Shown: positions 8,999-18,540, counted from the first letter of the stretch. The stretch is 64,000 nt of DNA from Paenibacillus flagellatus (GCF_003217775.1 NZ_QJVJ01000017.1:1-64000), one strand, 5' to 3'. The notes: generated by a model not told the origin, from the sequence alone. A program made the numbers and translations.

Positions 8999-9987
8999 AA
9001 CGAGCCACCCGACGCCGCGCGCACAGCGGGGACCGGTACGGACGCGATCAGCTGCTTGACGACGGCCTCCGCCGTTTTGCCGGTGTAGCGGGCGTCCGGG
9101 TGCAGCACGAGACGATGGGCGATCGTCTGCACGGCCATGCTCTTGATATCGTCGGGCACGACGTACCCGCGACCCGCACAATAGGCTTTCGCCTGCGCGA
9201 CGCGCATAAGCGCGAACGAGGCGCGGGGGCTCGCCCCGAGCGCAACGTCCGGATGCGCGCGCGTAGCCGACAACAGCCGGACGATATATTGCTTGAGCGT
9301 ATCCTCGACGTGGACTTGGCGCACGTCCCGCTGCAGGCTCGCCCATTCCTCCCGGAGCAGCACCGTTTTCACCTCGTCGAGCGGGTGCCGGTCCTGCAGC
9401 CGTCCCAGCATATCCACCTCGTGGGTTTCCTCCGGATAGCCGAGCCGGATTTTCAGCAAAAACCGGTCCAGCTGCGCCTCGGGCAGCGGAAACGTTCCTT
9501 CGTGCTCGATCGGGTTTTGCGTCGCCAGCAGCACGAACGGCTCCGGCAGCCGGTACGTCTCCCCGTCCACGGTCAGCTGCTTCTCTTCCATCGCTTCGAG
9601 CAGCGCCGATTGCGTCTTCGGCGATGCGCGGTTCATTTCATCGGCCAGCACGACGTTCGCCATAACCGGCCCGGGGCGAAACTCGAACTGGCCGGTTTTC
9701 TGATTGTAAATCGAAACGCCGGTCACGTCGGACGGAAGCAGATCGGGCGTGCATTGAATCCGCTTGAACGAAGCGCCCACCGTCTTGGCCAGCGCCCGGA
9801 CGAGCATCGTCTTGCCGACACCCGGCACGTCCTCGAGCAAAATGTGGCCTCCGCACAAAAAAGCGACGACGGCCGATTCGATACTCTCTCTTTTTCCGAC
9901 GATCGCCTTCTCGACATGATAGACGATCCGTTCTATGAAGGACTGCGGGGTGTCGAACGGCAGCGAAGCGCTGCGCCCTTGCGGCAT
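8995..9987 (-). CDS. MoxR-family AAA+ ATPase
   Basis: A 330-residue cytoplasmic AAA+ ATPase. The Walker A motif is at about 55-60 (PGVGKT), the Walker B motif at 113-117 (VLADE) and sensor 1 in ATQNPIEHEGT. MoxR ATPases act as chaperone-like remodelers for metal-site or complex maturation, normally with a DUF58/VWA partner. The ATG has TAGGAGG about eight bases upstream. It is the first gene of the operon with the DUF58 and transglutaminase genes and overlaps the former by four bases. Confidence 0.95.
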   Translation of the reverse strand: MPQGRSASLPFDTPQSFIERIVYHVEKAIVGKRESIESAVVAFLCGGHILLEDVPGVGKTMLVRALAKTVGASFKRIQCTPDLLPSDVTGVSIYNQKTGQFEFRPGPVMANVVLADEMNRASPKTQSALLEAMEEKQLTVDGETYRLPEPFVLLATQNPIEHEGTFPLPEAQLDRFLLKIRLGYPEETHEVDMLGRLQDRHPLDEVKTVLLREEWASLQRDVRQVHVEDTLKQYIVRLLSATRAHPDVALGASPRASFALMRVAQAKAYCAGRGYVVPDDIKSMAVQTIAHRLVLHPDARYTGKTAEAVVKQLIASVPVPAVRAASGGSL

Positions 9988-10082
9988 ACGGGAAAACCTC
10001 CTATCGATACGTACGTTGATAGTTTCCAGTTTTCCCCTCGTTCTAGCTATTTAGACTTCGATTCGATAGGAAGTTGAAATAT

Positions 10083-11555
10083 TCAGGGCTGGTCGGCATG
10101 CGCGAGCATTCTCGCCGAGAACAGCCCTTCGACGGGAGCTCGCGGCGCCAATGCCAGCCCGTACCCGTCCCGGACGAGCACGCGGACCTCCCGCTTGTCG
10201 CCCTCCATCGCGTACAGGCTCACTTCGCTGCCGAGCAGCTCGACCGCCGTTCGCAGCGGCACCATCAGCTTGCTGTCGGTCAAGCTCATGTCGGCGAGGG
10301 CGAACGTTTGGGCCGCTTTACCCGGAGCGGTTACGGCGATGGAACGGTGAGCCAAGTCGTAGACCGCCCGGTACATGCCGTACTGGACGATCGCCTGGCG
10401 GTTCCGTTCCTCCCACCGGACCGTTCCGCCGATCGATTCGACCACTTTGCGCAGCGGCACGTACAGCTTTCCGCTCTCGACCCGATATTCGGCCCCCGGC
10501 AAGCTCAGCTTGGAAGCTCCGAGCGCCAGCTCGAGCGGAGGCGCGGCCGCTTGAAGCGCCTTCGCGGATTCCTCCGCGGCGAGCTGTCCCTGCCGCTCCA
10601 GCCGCCGCTCGCTTTCCCGGTCGGGAGCCGCCGATTCGGCCGCGACGCGGGCGATTTCGTCCGGCCAGCCGGCCGCACGTTCGCCAGCCGCCAACGTCCA
10701 CCGCGCGAAATCGGCGAAGTCGACGCTCCGCTTCCATTTCAGCTTGCCGAGCGCGAACTGGACCGGCTTGACGTCGGGCGTCAGCACGGCGAACGCATAC
10801 CCTTTCTCCTTATAGAAGCGGATGATGTCCGGCAGCGCCTTCACCGTCTCTCCGTGACCTGCGGAGTCGTGCATCAGGACGATCATTTCGTCGCGGAGCG
10901 TCACGTTCGTCGCTCCCTGCACGATCTCCGACGCAGGAACGCCCCTGCGCCGGGAGTCGCCGCTGTCGACGTTCCAATCGAAGATCGCGTAGCCGGCCGT
11001 CTCCAAGTAATAAAAGTACGAGGCGTCGAAATTCGTGCTCGTGCCTCCGGGCGCCCGCAGCAGCCGCGTGCGGACGTCCGCTTTTTGCTCCAATACCGAA
11101 TCGGTCTGCCGCACCTGCTTCCAAAACTCGCCGAAGCTGCCGTACAATGTATCGTAAACGTGATCATACGTATGATTGCCGATGGCATGTCCTTCCCGGA
11201 CGATTCGCTTCACGAGGTCGGGACGGGCTTCCGCCGCCTGACCGAGCACGAAAAACGTCGCCGGCACTTGCTCCTCCTGCAAAATGTCCAACACCTCCGG
11301 CGTATGCACGCTCGGTCCGTCGTCGAACGTCAAATAAACGGTCGGCCGCTCCACCGAGGCGTATTCGCGAGCCGCGACCTGCTGCCGCTGCCCCGCCTTC
11401 AACCGTTCGAACACGGCCCCGTCCGCTTGTCCCGCCGGCGAACCGGCCGCCTCCGCCCATGCGGCGGGCGCTGCGGCGATCATCATTGCGAATACGAGCA
11501 ACCATTGGATCGCAGTTTCCAGTTTCCGTCTTTGCCGTTTCCGATGCGCTCTCAT
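10083..11555 (-). CDS. secreted polysaccharide deacetylase with copper-amine-oxidase-like stalk domain
   Basis: A 490-residue exported protein. A basic N terminus and hydrophobic stretch (about 14-35, ending AWA) form a signal peptide. The NodB domain (about 70-260) shows TFDDGPS with D78/D79 and HTYDH with H127 and H131, the metal-binding triad of carbohydrate esterase family 4. The C-terminal part (about 350-485) contains two copies of a copper-amine-oxidase N-domain-like fold (VPLRKVVESIGG and VPLRTAVELLG), common on Paenibacillus secreted enzymes and thought to bind the wall. The likely substrate is peptidoglycan or another N-acetylated wall polysaccharide. It sits 95 bases upstream of moxR on the same strand and could be cotranscribed with it. 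Confidence 0.93.
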   Translation of the reverse strand: MRAHRKRQRRKLETAIQWLLVFAMMIAAAPAAWAEAAGSPAGQADGAVFERLKAGQRQQVAAREYASVERPTVYLTFDDGPSVHTPEVLDILQEEQVPATFFVLGQAAEARPDLVKRIVREGHAIGNHTYDHVYDTLYGSFGEFWKQVRQTDSVLEQKADVRTRLLRAPGGTSTNFDASYFYYLETAGYAIFDWNVDSGDSRRRGVPASEIVQGATNVTLRDEMIVLMHDSAGHGETVKALPDIIRFYKEKGYAFAVLTPDVKPVQFALGKLKWKRSVDFADFARWTLAAGERAAGWPDEIARVAAESAAPDRESERRLERQGQLAAEESAKALQAAAPPLELALGASKLSLPGAEYRVESGKLYVPLRKVVESIGGTVRWEERNRQAIVQYGMYRAVYDLAHRSIAVTAPGKAAQTFALADMSLTDSKLMVPLRTAVELLGSEVSLYAMEGDKREVRVLVRDGYGLALAPRAPVEGLFSARMLAHADQP

Positions 11556-11909
11556 ACGCGTCCCTCCATAGGTTGTCTATCTTTTGTCGTCCCGCTGATA
11601 GAGTATATGGTAGAGAGCCCGGAAGTATGACCGCGATCCCGGGGAATCCTCAGGCCTACTTGGACGCAAAAAAAACGCCCTCGAAAGGGCGCCGGGATTT
11701 CGGAACAGTCGTCAAAGAGACTTGGGCAGGAAGCATGGGGCAGCGATATGCGCTCCGCTTCCGTATCGATCGAGTGGTCGGGACAGAGACAGACCGTGCG
11801 TTGTCACCCGTCGGTCCGCGCCGCTTCTTCATGCGGTGGCGCATCGAAGGCTTGATGCGGCCGCTGGCACCCGCCCGCTGAGCAGAGCGGCCTAACGCAC
11901 GCAGCCGTT
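11556..11909 (-). other. intergenic region with its own terminator, no gene recognised
   Basis: No convincing protein gene lies in these roughly 350 bases. On the minus strand about 220 bases (11693-11909) follow the bcp terminator and end at a strong terminator (11668-11692). They contain several GC-rich hairpins, for example GACCG/CGGTC and CGCATC/GATGCG. A small RNA is possible, but no known RNA family (6S, RNase P, tmRNA, SRP, tRNA) was recognised. A 62-codon open frame here has no ribosome binding site and arginine-rich, unrecognisable content. Confidence 0.35.
11668..11692 (-). terminator. orphan intrinsic terminator
   Basis: On the minus strand GCGCCC-TTTCGA-GGGCG forms a short strong hairpin followed by eight T. 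No gene ends directly upstream; the nearest minus-strand gene (bcp) already has a terminator 220 bases earlier. Confidence 0.75.
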
Positions 11910-11948
11910 AAACGAAAGAAAGAGTCGGGACAGCACTCATCCCAACTC
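11910..11948 (-). terminator. bcp terminator overlapping the stop codon
   Basis: On the minus strand AGTTGGGA pairs with TCCCGACT (one G-U) around a 9-base loop and is followed by a T-rich tail (CTTTCTTTCG). The bcp stop codon lies in the loop. Confidence 0.55.
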
Positions 11949-12407
11949 CTTCGCTGCGTCCAGAACCGCCTCCACGTGTCCTTTGATCCGCACGTTGCGC
12001 CATTCCCGTACGAGAATGCCGTTCCGGTCGATCAGGAACGTCGACCGCTGGACGCCCATATATTCGCGGCCGTACAGCTTCTTCAGCTTCCAGACGTCGT
12101 ACAGACGGCACACCGTCAAATCCTCGTCGGACAGCAGCGGGTACGGCAGCTCGAATTTGTCCGCGAATTTCAGATGCTTCTTCACGGGGTCCGGGCTGAC
12201 GCCGAGCACGACGACGCCGTGCCGGCGGAACCGGCCGATGCCGTCCCGGAAGGCGCACGCCTCCGCCGTACAGGTCGGGGTGTCGTCCTCGGGGTAAAAG
12301 AACAGGACGACTTTTTTGCCGGCGAATTGCCGGAGCGATATCGTTTTGCCCGTCGACGCCGGAAGGGCGAACTCGGGCGCCGGTTCTCCGATAATAAGCG
12401 ATGCCAT
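11937..12407 (-). CDS. bcp: thioredoxin-dependent thiol peroxidase (Bcp/PrxQ)
   Basis: A 156-residue cytoplasmic peroxiredoxin that reduces hydroperoxides. The peroxidatic cysteine is C46 in DTPTCTAEAC and the resolving cysteine is C51, the five-residue spacing typical of the atypical 2-Cys BCP/PrxQ type. The FYPEDDTPTCT and FRDG motifs and the length are standard. The ATG follows AAGGAGGAGC. It lies 46 bases after the ABC permease pair on the same strand and may be read with them, though it has a good start signal of its own. Confidence 0.95.
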   Translation of the reverse strand: MASLIIGEPAPEFALPASTGKTISLRQFAGKKVVLFFYPEDDTPTCTAEACAFRDGIGRFRRHGVVVLGVSPDPVKKHLKFADKFELPYPLLSDEDLTVCRLYDVWKLKKLYGREYMGVQRSTFLIDRNGILVREWRNVRIKGHVEAVLDAAKELG

Positions 12408-12453
12408 GGTCGCGCTCCTCCTTTCCTTCCCAACCGCCGCCTCGCCGCGGCGT

Positions 12454-13239
12454 TTATGAACCCGCTCCCCGGTACTTCTTGACGCCGTAGTTCCAAAGCG
12501 ACAGCCCGATCGTCAGGAAGACGACGCCGACGACCGGCGTCCAAAGCGCCACCCATCCCCATTCGTCGCGGTCCAGGAAATAGGCGGCCGGGTAAAAGCC
12601 GACGAACGCGAACGGCGTCACGAACGTCAGGACGAATTTGATCGTTTTGTTGTAAATGTTGACCGGATACCGGCCGTAGTTTTGAATGTTCCACATGAGC
12701 GGCAGGATGCCCGTCGGCGCATCCGAGAAAAACGACACGGACGTCAGCGAAATGTAGACGCCCCCGTAGATCAAGATCGCGCCGACCGTAAACAGGACGA
12801 ACAACAGCGGATCGTACCACGCCAGCGCCAAATCGAGCTGCGCTCCCGCATACCCCATGATGATGAGCCCGACGACCGTCCCGGACAGCGAGGCGGGGTC
12901 GAGGTTCTCCAATATGATTTGCCACAGGTTGTACGCCGGACGCGTCAGGATACGGTCCATCTCGCCCTTGACGATATAGCGCTCGGTAAAGCCCCACAGG
13001 TTGAAAAAGCAGCCGAAAATGCCGTACGGCACCATGAAGTAGCCGTAAATGAACACGACCTGCTCCTGCGACCAGCCTCCGAGCAGCGGCGTATGCAGGA
13101 AGACGACGAGAATGAAAATGAGGTTCATCCCTTGAAACAGCAAATCCGACAGCATTTCGATCCAGAAGTCGGACCGGTACGTCAGCTTTCGTTTTAAGTA
13201 GTTGACGAAATAATCGACGAACAGCGATGCGTAGAACAT
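12454..13239 (-). CDS. ABC transporter permease, ABC-2 (DUF990) type
   Basis: A 261-residue membrane protein with about six hydrophobic helices. It resembles the second permease of the NatA-like ABC plus two DUF990 permeases arrangement. The start is nine bases after the end of the preceding permease gene. Together with the next two genes it should form an exporter; the substrate is unknown. It is related to, but clearly distinct from, its neighbour permease. Confidence 0.88.
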   Translation of the reverse strand: MFYASLFVDYFVNYLKRKLTYRSDFWIEMLSDLLFQGMNLIFILVVFLHTPLLGGWSQEQVVFIYGYFMVPYGIFGCFFNLWGFTERYIVKGEMDRILTRPAYNLWQIILENLDPASLSGTVVGLIIMGYAGAQLDLALAWYDPLLFVLFTVGAILIYGGVYISLTSVSFFSDAPTGILPLMWNIQNYGRYPVNIYNKTIKFVLTFVTPFAFVGFYPAAYFLDRDEWGWVALWTPVVGVVFLTIGLSLWNYGVKKYRGAGS

Positions 13240-13248
13240 CGGTCCGCT

Positions 13249-14043
13249 TCACCCCCCTTGGACGAACAGCCGCTTGCGCGCCTGCCGCCACATCCACCAG
13301 ATCGGCACGAGCAGCAGCGCGAACCAGACGAGCTGGACGACGAACGCTTCGTATGCGGCGGAGCCCGTCACGCGCCCCGTGAACACCGAGCCCGGCAAAT
13401 ACGTGATCGCCTGGAACGGCAGCCATTGCAGGACGGTAGCGAGCGCGCCCGGGAACAGCGACACCGGGATGATGAGCCCGGAGAACAGATCGACGGCGAC
13501 CCGCTTCATCCGCATCATCCCTTCGTTGTTTTCCACGAAGAAGGCGAACAGTCCGGTCAATATGTTGATTTGCGAATTGATCAGGAAGCTGAAGAACAGC
13601 ATGATCAAGAAAACGAGCCAGACGACCGGGTCCGTCGGCAGGCCGACCGGGAACAGCAGCGACGCGATGATCATGCCCGGAATCGAGAACAGGAAGAAGC
13701 GGAACAGCCCTTCCCCGAACCCCTGCATCATTTTGACGACCAAATAGTTATAAGGACGGATGAACTGAATCGCTACGCTGCCGTCGCGAATTTCGTTCGC
13801 GATTTCGCGGTCGAGGTTGTTGAAGTAAAACGCCCGGGCCATCCACGACACGGCGACGTACGTCGTCATCTGCGTCACCGACATGCCGCCGAGCGACTCG
13901 CTCGAGCCGTATATCGCCTTCCACAGAAAATAGTACGCGCCGATATTCAGCGCATAGATGAGAATGCCGCTGTAATAGTTGACGCGGTAGGCGAGCATCA
14001 TCATGAAGCGGATGCGGATCAGATCGGCGTAAGCGCTAAGCAT
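13249..14043 (-). CDS. ABC transporter permease, ABC-2 (DUF990) type
   Basis: A 264-residue protein with about six membrane helices, for example the LFFSFLINSQINILTGLFAF region. The start overlaps the end of the ATPase gene by eight bases, so the two are translationally coupled. It partners the other DUF990 permease as a heterodimeric membrane part of an exporter. Confidence 0.88.
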   Translation of the reverse strand: MLSAYADLIRIRFMMMLAYRVNYYSGILIYALNIGAYYFLWKAIYGSSESLGGMSVTQMTTYVAVSWMARAFYFNNLDREIANEIRDGSVAIQFIRPYNYLVVKMMQGFGEGLFRFFLFSIPGMIIASLLFPVGLPTDPVVWLVFLIMLFFSFLINSQINILTGLFAFFVENNEGMMRMKRVAVDLFSGLIIPVSLFPGALATVLQWLPFQAITYLPGSVFTGRVTGSAAYEAFVVQLVWFALLLVPIWWMWRQARKRLFVQGG

Positions 14044-15112
14044 GACGGCCCGCTCCCGTTCCTTGCGGCGCCGGAGAGGACGTCGATTCGCCGCGCGTCT
14101 CCGCCGAGCCGGCCTTGTAAATTTCCCGGACGATATCGTCCGTATTCGGCTCCAAAATACTGACGTCCCCTACCTCGATCGCGCCGACGACCCGGCTCAG
14201 CACGACCGATACCGGAGCCGCCTCGAACGGCACCCACGCCTTGGCCGTCAGGTCGTTTTCCTTGGACCACGCGACGCCCAGCCCTTCGGTCAGCCGTTCC
14301 AAATCGTCCAGCGCGACCGGCGTCTGCAGCCGGAACGACAGCTCCCGTCCTTTGCCCCACCGCGTCTTCAGCTCGTCCAGATTGCCGTCATAGATAATAT
14401 TGCCGTCGTCTAGCATGATGACCCGCGAGCAGAGCGCTTCGATATCCTGCAGGTCGTGCGTGGTGAGCAGAATCGTCGTCCCGTACCGGCGGTTCATCGA
14501 TTTCAGAAATTCGCGGATTTCCGTTTTCACGACGATGTCGAGTCCGATCGTAGGCTCGTCCAGAAACAGGATGTCCGGATTGTGCAGCAGCGACGCCGCA
14601 AGCTCGCACCGCATCCGCTGGCCGAGACTCAGCTTGCGCACCGGACGGTTCAGCAAATCGCCGAGCTGCAGCCGCTCCGTCAGCTCGTCCAGCCGGAGCT
14701 TGTACTCCTTCTCGCCGACCCGGTACACTTTGCGCAGCAGCTGGAACGACTCGATGACGCCGATATCCCACCACAGCTGGCTTCGCTGGCCGAAAACGAC
14801 GCCGATGCGGCGGACGAATTTTTCCCTCTCCTTATACGGAACGAACCCGCCCACTTCGATTTCGCCGGATGTCGGCACGAGGATGCCGGTAAGCATCTTG
14901 ATCGTCGTCGATTTGCCCGCCCCGTTCTCCCCGATATAGCCGCATATTTCCCCTTTCGGAATGGCGAAGCTGATATCCTTTACCGCCGTGACCGTCGTAT
15001 ATTCCCGCTTGAACAAGTCGCGGAGGGCGCCCTTCAGCCCTTCCCGGCTCTTTTGCACTTGAAATTGTTTGCGCAATTTTTGAACCTTTATCGCATTGAC
15101 CGCGTCAGACAT
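14036..15112 (-). CDS. ABC transporter ATP-binding protein (NatA-like exporter)
   Basis: A 358-residue ATPase. It shows Walker A GENGAGKST at 61-69, the signature LSLGQR near residue 170, Walker B ILFLDEPTIGLD and the H-loop TTHD. The QR-to-DE context and the C-terminal extension of about 100 residues are typical of ABC-2 exporter ATPases linked to DUF990 permeases. The ATG at 15112 is chosen for its AGGAGGGACC upstream; the longer open frame has no matching signal. It is the first gene of a three-gene exporter operon. Substrate unknown. Confidence 0.92.
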   Translation of the reverse strand: MSDAVNAIKVQKLRKQFQVQKSREGLKGALRDLFKREYTTVTAVKDISFAIPKGEICGYIGENGAGKSTTIKMLTGILVPTSGEIEVGGFVPYKEREKFVRRIGVVFGQRSQLWWDIGVIESFQLLRKVYRVGEKEYKLRLDELTERLQLGDLLNRPVRKLSLGQRMRCELAASLLHNPDILFLDEPTIGLDIVVKTEIREFLKSMNRRYGTTILLTTHDLQDIEALCSRVIMLDDGNIIYDGNLDELKTRWGKGRELSFRLQTPVALDDLERLTEGLGVAWSKENDLTAKAWVPFEAAPVSVVLSRVVGAIEVGDVSILEPNTDDIVREIYKAGSAETRGESTSSPAPQGTGAGRHA

Positions 15113-15244
15113 TATGGTCCCTCCTACATAAAACGAGCGCTTCCGACAAGGACCCCCGAAAACGTCGAACTTGACCGAATCGTTTAACGGAAGACGCATA
15201 CCGGCCGCCGACACGCCGACCCCATGCCGGACAAGGGATAAAGT

Positions 15245-15274
15245 TGCGGCTGGAATCGGCGAGCACGTATAATG
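15245..15274 (+). promoter_or_regulatory. candidate promoter of the LCP gene
   Basis: TTGCGG (15245-15250) and a perfect TATAAT (15269-15274) with an 18-base spacer, about 115 bases upstream of the LCP start. A second, weaker candidate (TTGAAC at about 15316) lies nearer. Confidence 0.5.
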
Positions 15275-15388
15275 ATTGATAAGGCTCCCTGTTTTGGACA
15301 AATTAATTTTGTTGAACTTACTCGAAATTTAATGATACACGATCGGTGCGCGAAGGGAAAGTGAACCGGACGAAAGGAGTGAAAGCCC

Positions 15389-17014
15389 ATGTGGCGAAAA
15401 GCGAAATGGATCGCCTTGGCCTGCACGGCCGTCATCCTCTGCGTCGTCGGCTATTATGGATATTCGTTTTACCAGTTCGGCACCAACATTCAGGAGAAGA
15501 AGGACGACCCGTTCCTCGGCCAATTCAAAACGCAAAACATGAGCGCGACGGAGGAGGCCCCGCCCAAGTGGGAGGGCAAGGAGCGGGTCAACATTTTGCT
15601 GCTGGGGGCGGATTCGCGCGGGACGTCCAAAAACGAAGTACCCCGTTCGGACACGATCATGGTCGCCTCGATTGACCCGCTGACGAAAAAAGCGCACTTA
15701 TTCTCGATTTTACGCGATACGTACGTGAAAATTCCCGGCCACGGCGAAGACCGGGTCAACGCCGCCTTTTCGCTCGGCGGACCGAACCTGGCGATGCGGA
15801 CGGTCGGCGAGCTGCTGGGCATCTCGATCCAATATTACGTCTATACCGACTTCCAAGGATTTATGGCGCTCGTGGACGCGATCGGCGGCATCGACATCGA
15901 CGTCGAGAAGGACATGAAGTACCGCGATTCGGAAGAGCCGGAATTCGACATCAATTTGAAAAAAGGGTTCCAGCATATGGACGGCAAAACCGCGCTCCAA
16001 TACGTGCGGTTCCGGCATGACGCGACGTCGGACTTTACGCGGACGGAGCGCCAGCGCAAGTTTATGACGGCCGTGGCGGACAAAATGCAGACGACGTCCT
16101 CCATCCTGCGGCTCCCTTCGATCTTGAACAAAATCGATCCGTACATTACGACGAACATGTCGATTACGGATATGATCAAGCTCGGATCGCTCGGGTTCGA
16201 GGTGAAGGCGCAGGGCGTTACCGGCGTGCAAATTCCGCCGTCCAGCCTGCTGCAGGACAGCAACGTCGGTGGCGCTTCGGTGCTCACCGTGAACAAGGCG
16301 AAGCTGCTGCAATACGTGAAGGAGCAGCTGAACGGCGAATCCAACCCGTCCGGGCTGGAGTACGCCGACGACAAGGACGACGGACGGACGAGCGGCAGCG
16401 CGATCAAGTCCGGCACGTCGACCGGCACGAGCGGCTCCTCCTCGTCCGGAGTCAAATCCGGGACTGGCGGGAGCTCGTCCGGCACCGGCGGTACCAAAGC
16501 GACGACGGGGACGAGCGGGACCGGCACGGTCAAGCCGAGCGGCAGCTCCGGCACCACCGGGACGAAGACGACCGGCGGCACCGGCACAGGCGGCGCGACG
16601 TCCGGCGGGACGAAGTCGACGACGCCCGCGACGAGCGGCTCGGGTACGGCGAAGCCGCCGGCTTCCGGCGGGACGGCCGGAAGCGGCACGACGAAACCGG
16701 GAACCGGGACGGCGACGACGCCGACCGGCGATAAGGCGACGTCCGGCACCGCCGGGACGGGCGCGACCGGTGGCGCCGGAAGCGGCGGCACGGCGACGGG
16801 CGGAGCGGCCGGAAGCGGCGGCGGGACCGCGACGCCGCCGGCGGCAGGCACGGGGGCCGGTGCCGGGACGTCCGCAACCGGCGACGGCGGCGGCACGGCG
16901 ACGGGCGGCAGCGGTACGGGCGGCGCCACCGGCGGAGCGGCGACGAGCGGCTCCACGACCGGCGGCAAGCCTGCGGCGTCGACGGTGCCGCCGACGGGAG
17001 CGAAGACGTATTGA
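15389..17014 (+). CDS. LytR-CpsA-Psr (LCP) family cell-wall ligase with long Gly/Thr/Ser tail
   Basis: A 541-residue membrane-anchored protein. A single N-terminal helix (about 7-25) precedes the LCP domain (about 60-300), with conserved LLLGADSRG, SDTIMV, SILRDTYV and RVNAAFSLGG segments holding the Asp and Arg residues of LCP phosphotransferases. These enzymes attach wall teichoic acid or other glycopolymers to peptidoglycan. The last roughly 200 residues are almost entirely Gly, Ser, Thr, Ala, Lys and Pro in GTG/GTGG-like repeats, likely an unstructured outer tail. The DNA there is imperfectly repetitive and very GC-rich. The ATG follows GAAAGGAG. A strong terminator follows, so it is monocistronic. 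Confidence 0.93.
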   Translation: MWRKAKWIALACTAVILCVVGYYGYSFYQFGTNIQEKKDDPFLGQFKTQNMSATEEAPPKWEGKERVNILLLGADSRGTSKNEVPRSDTIMVASIDPLTKKAHLFSILRDTYVKIPGHGEDRVNAAFSLGGPNLAMRTVGELLGISIQYYVYTDFQGFMALVDAIGGIDIDVEKDMKYRDSEEPEFDINLKKGFQHMDGKTALQYVRFRHDATSDFTRTERQRKFMTAVADKMQTTSSILRLPSILNKIDPYITTNMSITDMIKLGSLGFEVKAQGVTGVQIPPSSLLQDSNVGGASVLTVNKAKLLQYVKEQLNGESNPSGLEYADDKDDGRTSGSAIKSGTSTGTSGSSSSGVKSGTGGSSSGTGGTKATTGTSGTGTVKPSGSSGTTGTKTTGGTGTGGATSGGTKSTTPATSGSGTAKPPASGGTAGSGTTKPGTGTATTPTGDKATSGTAGTGATGGAGSGGTATGGAAGSGGGTATPPAAGTGAGAGTSATGDGGGTATGGSGTGGATGGAATSGSTTGGKPAASTVPPTGAKTY

Positions 17015-17025
17015 GCGACGAGCGG

Positions 17026-17050
17026 AGCGGCCGAATGGCCGCTTTTTTTT
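17026..17050 (+). terminator. terminator of the LCP gene
   Basis: AGCGGCC-GAAT-GGCCGCT stem with a perfect 7-bp helix followed by eight T, twelve bases after the stop codon. Confidence 0.92.
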
Positions 17051-17201
17051 GTTTGCGGCGCTCATCGCGGCGGTGTTGTCCGTGGTACAATAAGAAGGTG
17101 CGTTCATGGACGGCACGTTACGTTTTCAAGTTACATAGGGGCGGGATCGGACTCGAACGGTATCGCCCTATCATTCAGCCTGAATGGGAGATGGATCGAA
17201 G

Positions 17202-18533
17202 ATGAGCGACATTCGCCACCGGCCCCGGTCGGAACAATTATATGAAGAAGCGCAGCGGCACATCGTCGGCGGCGTAAACAGCCCGTCCCGCTCGTTCAAG
17301 GCGGTCGGCGGCGGCGCCCCCGTCTTTATGGCGCGGGGACAAGGCGCCTATTTCTGGGATGTCGACGGCAACCGGTACATCGATTACCTTGCGGCGTACG
17401 GGCCGATCATTCTCGGTCACGCGCACCCGCACGTAACCGAAGCGATCTGCAAGGCGGCCGCGGACGGAACGCTGTACGGGACGCCGACGGCGCACGAGAA
17501 CGTTTTCGCAAGCATGCTGAAGGAAGCGATCCCGTCGCTGGATAAAGTCCGCTTCGTCAATTCGGGCACGGAAGCGGTCATGACGACGATCCGCGTCGCC
17601 CGGGCATACACCGGCCGCGACAAAATCATCAAATTCGCCGGCTGCTACCACGGCCATTCCGACCTGGTGCTCGTCGCGGCCGGTTCCGGTCCGTCCACGC
17701 TCGGCATTCCGGACAGCGCGGGCATTCCGGTCAGCATCGCGCACGAGGTGATCACGGTGCCGTTCAACGACTTGGCCGCGCTGGAGCTGGCGCTCGACCG
17801 GTGGGGCAGCGAGACGGCGGCCGTCATGGTCGAGCCGATCGTCGGCAACTTCGGCATGGTGATGCCCGAGCCGGGCTTCCTCGAAGGGCTGTGCCGGATG
17901 GCTCGCGCTCACGGCGCCCTCGTCATTTACGACGAAGTCATCACCGGGTTCCGCTTCCACTTCGGAGCGGCGCAGACGTTCGCCGGCGGCGGCTTCCCCG
18001 ATTTCGCCGCGATCGAGCCGGACTTGACCGCGCTCGGCAAAATTATCGGCGGCGGCCTGCCGATCGGCGCCTACGGCGGCCGGCGCGACATCATGGAGCG
18101 GGTCGCCCCGCTCGGTCCGGCCTATCAGGCCGGGACGATGGCGGGCAACCCCGCGTCCATCCGCGCCGGCATCGCCTGCCTCAAGACGCTGCGCCAGCCG
18201 GGCGTCTACGCGAAGCTGGACGCCCTGGCGTCGCGGCTCGAGGCGGGGCTCGCCGAAGGCGCCCGCCGGCACGGCGTGCCGCTGACGATCAACCGGATCG
18301 GCGGCGCCCTCTCGACCCACTTCTGCGATCATCCGATCCGCAGCTACGAGGATGCGCAGCGGGCCGACGGCGACCGGTTCGCCCGCTTCTTCCGGCTCAT
18401 GCTGGAGCAAGGCATTTGCTTGGCCCCTTCGAAGTACGAAGCGTGGTTCCTTACGATCGCGCATACGGAGGCGGATGTGGACGAAACGATCGCGGCCGCC
18501 GATCGCGCCTTCGCCGCCATGGCCCAAGCTTAA
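17202..18533 (+). CDS. hemL: glutamate-1-semialdehyde 2,1-aminomutase
   Basis: A 443-residue PLP enzyme that converts glutamate-1-semialdehyde to 5-aminolevulinate for heme synthesis. The catalytic lysine is K280 in [11 protein letters not shown], with D245 in YDEVITGF and the GCYHGHSD motif near 148-154 that marks this family within class III aminotransferases. The ATG at 17202 is preferred over the in-frame ATG at 17184 because GGGAGATGGA lies just before it. It stands alone, with terminators on both sides and no other hem gene nearby, so it may be the second hemL copy common in Firmicutes; that cannot be checked here. Its product could also act on another amino-ketone. Confidence 0.9.
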   Translation: MSDIRHRPRSEQLYEEAQRHIVGGVNSPSRSFKAVGGGAPVFMARGQGAYFWDVDGNRYIDYLAAYGPIILGHAHPHVTEAICKAAADGTLYGTPTAHENVFASMLKEAIPSLDKVRFVNSGTEAVMTTIRVARAYTGRDKIIKFAGCYHGHSDLVLVAAGSGPSTLGIPDSAGIPVSIAHEVITVPFNDLAALELALDRWGSETAAVMVEPIVGNFGMVMPEPGFLEGLCRMARAHGALVIYDEVITGFRFHFGAAQTFAGGGFPDFAAIEPDLTALGKIIGGGLPIGAYGGRRDIMERVAPLGPAYQAGTMAGNPASIRAGIACLKTLRQPGVYAKLDALASRLEAGLAEGARRHGVPLTINRIGGALSTHFCDHPIRSYEDAQRADGDRFARFFRLMLEQGICLAPSKYEAWFLTIAHTEADVDETIAAADRAFAAMAQA

Positions 18534-18540
18534 AAGCAAA

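Noticed and set aside
11656-11844. 62-codon minus-strand ORF after bcp
   Set aside because: No SD, arginine-rich, runs into the terminator hairpin; more likely non-coding.
12454-15112. Sodium-specific NatAB exporter
   Set aside because: There are two DUF990 permeases, not NatB; the substrate cannot be assigned, so only a generic exporter is called.
15841-16968. Pro/Val-rich frame antisense to the LCP gene
   Set aside because: It is the complement of the Gly/Thr/Ser repeat tail; not a separate gene.
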